From Elephas maximus indicus (taxonomy: Eukaryota; Chordata; Mammalia; Proboscidea; Elephantidae), in assembly GCF_024166365.1 (NCBI RefSeq), contig NC_064839.1, positions 40,870,378-40,934,377 on the forward strand: DNA of 64,000 nucleotides, read 5' to 3'. The translations under genes and the position numbers were made by a program. The notes under the pieces were generated by a model. It did no database searches. It saw only the letters and a program-made list of their open reading frames with translations, and was not told the origin of the DNA. Of this stretch, positions 53,182-64,000 are shown in pieces. The stretch's first letter is position 1, and every line of letters begins with the position of its first letter.

Positions 53182-53530
53182 TGACTTTAATATCTCCAAT
53201 TCAAGGAGCCTACAATGATTTAATTGTAGTCTTCTCCCTTGAGTCATGTTTTGCTTTCCATTTCTTTTAGTTCCACTTTGTTTTTTGTAACTTTCAAGTT
53301 AATTATTATTATGTTTTGTTTTTCTTTTGCTTTATCTTCCTGTTTACTGCTTTCTTAGAAAAAGTTGCTTATCAAACTCCTCATGGCCCTATTGGAGTCT
53401 CAAGTCCACAGGTGGATGCTGCCATAATGTGATCCTTTCTGCCCCTTCTGAAGAGGCAAAGGGATTATCCCATGAGGCGGTATTTTCCCAGGTGGTGTGT
53501 AGGGATTTCTAAACAGGTAATTCTAGGCAA

Positions 53531-53736
53531 AGGAGCCCTGGTGGAGCAGAGGTTAAGCACTTGGCTGCTAACTGAAAGGTTAGTGATTTGAACCCACCAG
53601 CCACTCCACGGGAGAAAAATGTGTCAGTTTGCTTCCATAAAGATTACAGCCTTGAAAACCCAATGGGGCAAATCTGCTCTGTTCTGTAGGGTCGCTGTGA
53701 GTCGGAATCAACTTGACGGCAGCGGGTTTGGGTTTT
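53531..53736 (+). mobile_element. AfroSINE, long subfamily
   Basis: Head 'aggagccctggtggagcaga', internal 'gcttccataaagattacag', tail 'gtcgctgtgagtcggaatca'. It lies 80 bp upstream of the ZFP1 start-codon exon. Confidence 0.95.
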
Positions 53737-53812
53737 ATTTGTTGTTAATTCTAGGCATTCTGAGGCAGATCAGATCTTTAGTAACGGTGCGTTACTTTTT
53801 TCTCTGTTCTAG

Positions 53813-53856
53813 TTCTGCCTTCGTAGTTCTCTGCCTTTGCCCAAAAGCTGTAGAAA

Positions 53857-53871
<15 letters not shown>
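53813..53871 (+). CDS. ZFP1: ZFP1 start-codon exon
   Basis: The exon is 59 nt between 'tctctgttctag' and 'gtgagt'. The ATG is at 53857, and the last 15 nt encode MNKSQ, as in the human protein. It is too short to show in an ORF search. Confidence 0.9.
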
Positions 53872-57963
<4,092 letters not shown>

Positions 57964-59320
57964 GACAGCAACCAGGTTGAACTGTGGAGAACCCTTCTAC
58001 AAAAGTTCTTCAGTGTGGGAGAAACCTCGGGAAGGAATGTGGGAATTCATGCTGAGATACAGTCTGTGAACTCAGAAATGTGTAAAAAATAGGATCCCAT
58101 AAGACCAATGTTATACTGGAAGTTAGGTATGATACCCAGCTAAAGAGTACATATCAGATTATGTCCAATTGTAAATAGACATACTCAGCTATAGTACAGT
58201 GAGCTCTTTCAAAGCTTGAATGAATTGAATATACCAGGCAGCAGCATAGTAGATGTACAGACAGTACCTAAGTATGTAGTGGTTATGTGTGATATGCCAC
58301 AGAACACAAACTATGTTTTAGAGTTGTACATGTGAATTTAACATAGTCACAGGGAGTTTGAAATTCTTGTCCTATGGGAGTGGCTGGTGGATTCAAACTG
58401 CTGACCTTCTGGGTAGCAGCCGTGTTCTTAACCACTGTGCCACCAGGGCTCCATGTGATATTAGGATACATCAAACATGGTTTTTCTTGCTAAACATCAC
58501 ACGTGTTTTTCAGAACCTTTACAACCCAGGATGCATTCAGAATGGAGTATGTGACGAGTTTTAAAGTAGCATGTAGCGTATCTTCTGCTGCTGCTTGCTC
58601 ACATACATGAGTTGGTGTGACTATTGTTACTGAGCTGCCTCTTCAACAGCCAAAAGACAATGTTGTTGAAGTTTTAACCTGCTTCTGGGTTTGCTGAAGA
58701 TTTTCTAGAATAATTATTTACATAAATACGCAAATATAAGTAAGAGGAGATCTAGAGAGGTGAAAGGAAACAAACGTGGGCTGTATTTATTACTCAGTAC
58801 ACACCACAGGATAGAAACGTGCTGTGTGAAGAGAGAGGTTCTCTCCCTCCAGCAGGATCTTGCTATTTTTCAGTGGGATATTTGCATACAAATGCATGAG
58901 TGTTACCAAATTGTTGTGTACCCAGAAACCACCTGTATTTTTGTGTGTTGCTTTGTTTCTCTTAATATTTTACAAATTGTCTTGCAAAAGTTTTAGGATG
59001 CTTATATAGCTCATAAATGTTAGCTACGTTTCAGAGACTTAAGAATAATTTATTCTGAGTAACTGTCAGGAGATACTGTTTTGCTTTTTTATAGTCCCAC
59101 TTGAGAAATGAAATTTTTCAGTATTCTGTTGTTTTAAAGAGGCAGTTCTACTTCCTTGAGTTTCAGTATAATCAACCTAAAATATTTCCCTTTGCAACCT
59201 GACTTAGTGTCAGTTATAACTTTCCTTTAAAAGTTGCCAGAGCAAATGCTATATATAAGTTAGATTATTTTCAGTGGTCTCTTCATATAATGTTTGATGA
59301 TTAAAGTAAAAAAAAAAAAA
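57964..59320 (+). other. ZFP1: ZFP1 3' UTR (end uncertain)
   Basis: The first AATAAA or ATTAAA-like signal next to an A-rich run is 'gatgattaaagtaaaaaa' near 59300. Others lie further on (59747, 61080). I cannot tell which is used. The UTR carries a partial AfroSINE at 58376-58452. Confidence 0.4.
58376..58452 (-). mobile_element. AfroSINE head fragment
   Basis: Reversed head half only: 'attcaaactgctgaccttct' and 'ccactgtgccaccagggct'. Confidence 0.85.
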
Positions 59321-59799
59321 ACTTATTTTGCATAACTCAAAGATACACCATTTGAGCCTTGATTGCAAAGTCATTAAGTCATTAACTCCAAAGGTCTTCC
59401 CCTCGCAATCACAAATCATGCATTAGAATTGAAGATGGCAGCCATAATTGTTCTTTCTTTTTATTAGTTATTTTTGAAGGTCATTGATGTGCTTTGACTA
59501 TATATGAATGTGAATGACTTTTTCTCAGAATATCCAGAGCTCAATAAGTTTTTGTCTTTCTAAGTTGTCATCTTAGTTACTAAAGGCAAGGAAGCAGGAT
59601 GAAAGGTTAATTTCATAACGCTGCTGTTGGAAATGTATCTTATGACAACCTCCTTGGAAAACATTGTAGCTTTGTCTTTTAACTCTGAGAACATACATAC
59701 TCTTCAACCCAGGAGTCTCATCACTCCTGGGAATCTATCCCTAAGAAAAAAAATAAAGTGCCAATACCTAAGAGTATATGTTTATCAATGTATTTTGCT

Positions 59800-60440
59800 T
59801 GGAAAAAAGCAACGGCCTACAGTGAGTGAGGCAGAAATGCCAGAATTGCTGTGGTGGATGGTGGCAGAGGGATTAAAAGGCTTACGGAGGTGGGCGTTCT
59901 TTAACACCCAGTGGGTGACTGTCCTAACGGGAGACGCAGAAGATACACTCATCTCCAAAGCCATAAGGAATGTGCTAGTGAGCGGGCACCAGCATCGCTG
60001 AGAAGTTCAGGCCGGGGTGGATGGTAGGTGATGCCGCCACAGCACTGGACCACTGACGGCAACGAGGGTGCCTCAGCTCCCCACAACCATCAGGTCAGGT
60101 GGTTTTGTTTACCCATCAGCAGCTAAGTGGATGCAGTTATCCCAACAAGTGGCAAGTCTGGATGGCAGCCAGGGTCCTGCCCTCAGGGTCATGGAGACAG
60201 TTCATAGAACCCAGTGTGCCTGGGGCAGAATAGAAGTACTGCTAAAAGGATACACAGTCTGTACACTCAAGAGAAATCAAGGATGGATGATCAGCAGGCT
60301 GATTTAAAAAAGCCGTGATCCCTTGTCCAGTTTCCAGGTTTGAGCCAATGTTCACACCTGGAACTCACAGACTGAAGGAGAGGCCAGTGTTCAAAATAAT
60401 TTCTTCAGTCCTTACCTAAAGAGATCAACAGCCATGTAAT
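59800..60440 (+). mobile_element. Probable ERV-L-type internal fragment (fossil)
   Basis: Text such as 'tcccaacaagtggcaagtct', 'cctcagggtcatggagacag' and 'cagactgaaggagaggccag' resembles internal parts of old ERV-L elements as I remember them. No LTRs were recognised beside it. It is a broken, old, incomplete copy. The assignment is by eye and could be wrong. Confidence 0.4.
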
Positions 60441-60464
60441 TTGATGACAGTGTACTAGGGAAAG

Positions 60465-60668
60465 GGGACCCAAACATTTCAAGGACTAATTCTCATTAAT
60501 AATTTCTAAATATTGATTACATGTTGAAATGACAATATTTTGGATATATTGAGTTAAATAAAGTATATTATTAAATTTAGTCCACCTGTTTCTTTTTACT
60601 TTAGTAAGGCTACTAGATAATTTAAAATAACATATTTGGCTTCCACAGTATTTCTTCTGAACACTATT
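60465..60668. mobile_element. Old hAT-type MER element (family unsure)
   Basis: 'acatgttgaaatgacaatat', 'ccacctgtttctttttactt' and 'ggctactagataatttaaaa' match a common short mammal-wide DNA transposon whose exact name I cannot give. It lies directly next to the AfroSINE at 60672. Confidence 0.5.
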
Positions 60669-60671
60669 GGG

Positions 60672-60883
60672 TTAAAAACCAAAAAAAAAAAAAAAAAATC
60701 CATTGCCATCCAGTTGATTCCAACTCATAGCAACTCTATAGGACAGGGCAGAACTGTCCTATAGGGTTTCCAAGGCTGTAAGTCTTGATAGCAGACTACC
60801 ACATCTTTGTCCCATGGAGCGGCTGGTGGGTTTGAACCACTGACCTTTTGGTTAGCACCTGAGCTTAACCACTGCACCACCAC
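60672..60883 (-). mobile_element. AfroSINE, long subfamily
   Basis: Reversed copy with an A-run at the start, then 'ccattgccatccagttgatt', 'ccaaggctgtaagtcttgat' and head 'accactgcaccaccacctt'. Confidence 0.9.
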
Positions 60884-61687
60884 CTTGCAATGCCCATGGT
60901 GGACACTAGATGGCAACCTTATCCTGGGGCTGCCATGCTCAGCTGCCCAGGAGGCCTGTTGGGGAGTGGTTGGCAGAGGAGGCTGGTCTTACTGTTGCCA
61001 GTAAGGTTTGTGCTGGCTACTCTGTTTTTATATTAATCACACCTGATATTCACTTGTATGTAAATAGTTCTTAGTGTAATAATAAAATATGTTCTTTGCT
61101 CTGAGTGTAAGAGCAGTTATTCTTAAAAGACTGGAGTTTTTAGAATATTTGTAATAATTTACTTCAAGTCCACCTCCTCTGCCCAACCCTTTTTCCTTTC
61201 TCCCTTCCGCATGTTCATTCTCCACATCAAGTTCAGCACTTTTGACTCTGTTCATGTTCTTAGTAATTCAAATAGTAAATTGCCTATATCACCTTAATTT
61301 CAACATATTATGAACCACCATCAGAACACCTCATATTCTGCGAGGCAAAGAAAGATGAGGGAAAACGCTGAAAGAAATGCAGAAGGGAGCCCCCAGTTCA
61401 TTCCTGCCAAGAGGCCAGGTAAGTGTGGACTGCTGACTGCCTCCCCCAAGACCAACCTTGGAGAACTTCAGAGGGAAACATGGAGCTATGGAGAGACCTG
61501 GGAGAAAGCCTGCCAGAGAAGGGGGGCTTGGGCTGGAGGGGTATGTTCGTCACCGTGGCCAAGGACAGGGGCTGTTGGCTCGGCTGGGGGAGGGTAGCTG
61601 TGGCCTGGTGGGCTGGTGAATGGCTGGGAGCCCATTTCCCAAGAGCCTCCAGAGAAACACATCAGTCGCTGCTTCTGTACAGATGCT

Positions 61688-61693
61688 TTTATT
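61688..61693 (-). terminator. Chymotrypsinogen B polyadenylation signal
   Basis: AATAAA on the minus strand, only 41 nt after the stop codon. The resulting very short 3' UTR is usual for pancreatic digestive-enzyme genes. Confidence 0.85.
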
Positions 61694-61734
61694 GGGGACT
61701 CTTGGGGTTGGGGGGTGTTGCAGGACGCACAAAC

Positions 61735-63663
61735 TCAGTTGGCAGCCAGGATCTCCTGAACCCAGGGTATGAGCTCCGTGACGCGGGCATACACAGCGGG
61801 GGTAGAAGTCGAGCAGGTGTTGCTGCCCCAAGACACAATGCCCACCAGAGTCCAGACTCCATTCTTTTGGTAGACCAGGGGGCCGCCAGAGTCACCCTGC
61901 CAGGGAAGGAAGGGCTTATTGCCAGGTGTGGAAGGGAGTGCCGGGGCCCTACTGTGCCTTGACCTGGTAGGATCTGGGGGGAAGGGCTGGGGGTACAGAG
62001 AAATGAGAAGTGTGGGCACAGAGAGGCTGGCACTGTGTGGCTGTGCACAAGTCACTTGGACCTGGGTTCAGTCTTTCTGCATCTGCTCCTGGAGGGACCT
62101 GGGTTGGGGGCTGACCCCTTGGCCTGGTCAATGTCCGTAAAATGGGCTGAACAGCCCAGCTCATGAGACTGGCATATGGATGAAATGTCCAAGGGAGCCC
62201 TCACCCACACATGGCCAGAGTGAGCCTCCCTCAGTCTGGGGCACCTGTTACCGTTAGTCCCGGCTTCTGCTGGGGCTGAGGGCAGAAAGGAGTGGGGAGC
62301 CCAGGCCTCCAGGGAAGGGACTCTGTGCCGCCCCAGCCCACCAGGGGCTGGGGCAGTGAGGTTGGGCAGGGTGGCGGGAGGAGGCTGTACCTTGCAGGAC
62401 GAGACGCCGCTGGCCCCTGCACAGACCATCACGTCAGTGATCTTGCTGCCCCAGTACTTCTTGCAGTTGGTGTTGGACAGAAGGGGCAGGGTTGCCTGCT
62501 GCAGTTTCTCAGGGATCTTGATGGCTGGAGAGACAGGGGATGGGGTCAGGGCCTGCCACCCTATCCAGTCCACCCTGGTGGAGGAGGACCAGGGCCCTTG
62601 GAGACGCCCACTCTCTCTTAATGTGGTTTTCCTTAAAAACGTCCTGTTCCTTTCAATTCCTTTCAGATTCCAGCCACCCAGTAGATGACTTGGCTCAAGC
62701 AAAGCTGTTCAACACCAGGAGCTCCTGCCCTGGAAAGGCTGCAGCACACTCACCGTTGTACTTGGTCTTGCCCCAGCCTGTGGTGACACAGAGGGAGCCC
62801 GCAGGAAAGTCGTCCTCAGCGTTGGGCAGGCAGACCGCCGACACGGTTTGGGAGAAGCGGGCGGGCGTGGCCAGCTTCAGCAGGGTGATGTCGTTGCGGA
62901 CGGTGAGCAGGCTGAACTTGGGGTTCTTGAAGACCTGTGGGTGAGGGTCAGAACAACTGGCTGAGGGCCTGGCATGAGTCAGGGGTCTGCGGGTTTCAAG
63001 GAAACAAACTTTTCCTGATGGTCCTTTCAAGGGAAACAAACCCACAGGAGCCCTGAATGAAGATTCTGAGACTGGCCCCACCCCCTCGGCTCCTGTTCCT
63101 CAAGCCTTCCAGGGTTCTTTCCTTCCTCCTGCACCCCCAGCCTCCCAGCTGAACCCCCGCCCCCCAGCCATCCAGCAGGTCCTGGGTGTACCTGAGCAAT
63201 CTTAAGGACTTGGATGTCCTCAGCATCTGAACCCTGGTCAAACTCCCCGGCCACGACCTGGTCGGTGGTCCTAGATAGAGCATGTGGGGGTGGGGGTTGA
63301 GGGCCAGAGATGCACCCTACTCCCCCAGCGCCAACAAGCTGGAATTAGAGCCTGAGCCCACCCAGGCCTCACCTGACCCCGCAGTGGGCAGCAGTGACCA
63401 CCCAGTTCTCGCTGATGAGGGAGCCCCCACAGAAGTGGGAGCCGGTGCTGTCCTGGGGAGAGAGGTGGGGAAGGTCAGCCACACCCTCCCTGGGCAGCAT
63501 GCCCCCAGCCCAGCCAATACCACAGGTGCCCCCTACACATTCTCAGAATCCCTCCTCACCTGCAGGGACACCTGCCAGGGCCAGGAGCCAGGGACAGCGT
63601 CCTCCCCATTGACAATCCTGGACAGGCCACTCAGCACAGGTTGGATGGTGGGGACTCCACAGC
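61735..63663 (-). CDS. CTRB1/CTRB2-like: Chymotrypsinogen B, exons 2-7 (signal-peptide exon outside window)
   Basis: Coding exons in transcript order are 63560-63663, 63373-63452, 63192-63270, 62754-62934, 62391-62524 and 61735-61896. They encode exactly 245 residues after the completed Gly codon, so classical chymotrypsinogen numbering applies directly. Cys1, the activation site Arg15-Ile16 (SGLSR/IVNG), His57, Asp102 and Ser195 (GDSGG) are all present. Ser189 indicates chymotrypsin-type specificity and Ala226 suits the B type. The protein is a secreted pancreatic proenzyme cut by trypsin. Two residues are odd. Position 201 is Tyr (TAC) where Cys is standard, leaving Cys136 unpaired; and position 192, at the S1 rim, is Lys instead of Met. 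The other four disulfides (1-122, 42-58, 168-182, 191-220) are intact. Exon 1 with the signal peptide must lie beyond 64000. Human has two inverted copies, and I cannot say which this matches. Confidence 0.94.
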
Positions 63664-64000
63664 CTGGGAAGGGGGCAAGAGGAAGGGCTGAGCCCAGGAG
63701 CCAGTGGGGCCTCACTTGGAGAATCTGGGTCCCTAGGTCAGCAGCCCACACCACAGGGCCCCACACCACAGGGCCCCACACCACAGGGCCCCACACCACA
63801 GGGCCCCACACCACAGGGCCCCACTGCATAGCTCCCACGTCCTCCAGGCTCAAGGACCCCCTAGACGCAGCCCATCGACCCCAGGCATCTTTCCAGGGCT
63901 GCAGAGGGCCCAGGGCCCGCCCCTACCTGGGGCCCCTTGTCTGAAGGTGCAGAAAATAGCAGGGAAGCCTGACTGCCCAGCTCAGCTCCTCGGCCTATCC
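63664..64000 (-). other. Chymotrypsinogen B intron 1 (part)
   Basis: Upstream of exon 2 on the minus strand. No signal-peptide exon or start codon context was found up to the window edge. It contains a perfect 15-bp tandem repeat (63746-63820). Confidence 0.8.
63746..63820. repeat. Five perfect 15-bp tandem units
   Basis: The unit 'ccacaccacagggcc' is repeated five times without a mismatch in chymotrypsinogen B intron 1. A 15-bp period keeps a reading frame open on both strands, which explains the misleading repeat peptides there. Confidence 0.97.

Noticed and set aside
61310-61420. A short ORF from 61310 reaching a strong donor-like site (ggccag|gtaagtg) at about 61418
   Set aside because: It would make a neat first exon, but I found no matching downstream exon or known gene between ZFP1 and CTRB. 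A single consensus donor is common by chance.
63282-63944. A 220-residue + strand ORF with a repeating His-Thr-Thr-Gly-Pro stretch
   Set aside because: It is antisense to chymotrypsinogen exons 2-3, and the repeat comes from the 15-bp minisatellite, whose period keeps frames open.

Overview
This is nuclear DNA from a placental mammal, and almost certainly from an afrotherian, most likely an elephant. About eighteen copies or pieces of the tRNA-derived AfroSINE family are scattered through it, together with the RTE-type LINE whose 3' end that SINE shares and a lineage-type L1 with a long 3' UTR. Both RTE and AfroSINE expansions mark Afrotheria. Older mammal-wide repeats (MIR, L2, L1M, MER5) fill much of the rest. 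Family names come from recognition by eye, not from a database search.

Four host genes are readable, in the order and orientation of human 16q23.1: ZNRF1 (+), LDHD (-), ZFP1 (+) and a chymotrypsinogen B gene (-). Positions 1-26504 are inferred to be ZNRF1 intron 1. ZNRF1 coding exons 2-4 lie at 26505-26600, 37547-37652 and 39284-39341, with a 3' UTR ending near 41515. LDHD (45620-49773) is complete in 11 coding exons and encodes 484 residues. A CpG-rich stretch at 50800-51540 looks like the ZFP1 promoter and sits about 1.2 kb from the LDHD start, head to head. ZFP1 coding exons (53857-53871, 54814-54940, 56882-57963) give a 407-residue KRAB protein with eight C2H2 fingers. The chymotrypsinogen B gene enters from the right edge. 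Exons 2-7 (61735-63663) encode the whole 245-residue proenzyme, while the signal-peptide exon lies beyond the window. All exon joins were checked by codon phase and residue counts.

The genes are unrelated in function: a membrane-associated ubiquitin ligase, a mitochondrial D-lactate dehydrogenase, a KRAB zinc-finger DNA-binding protein and a pancreatic protease. The block is a conserved neighbourhood and not a pathway.

No undescribed system was found. The observations most worth a second look are a chymotrypsinogen in which Cys201 is Tyr, leaving Cys136 without its disulfide partner, and which carries Lys at position 192; a vestigial alternative LDHD exon segment with no in-frame acceptor; a foldback repeat in ZNRF1 intron 2; a pair of similar unclassified segments flanking ZNRF1 exon 3; and the shared 3' end of RTE and AfroSINE.
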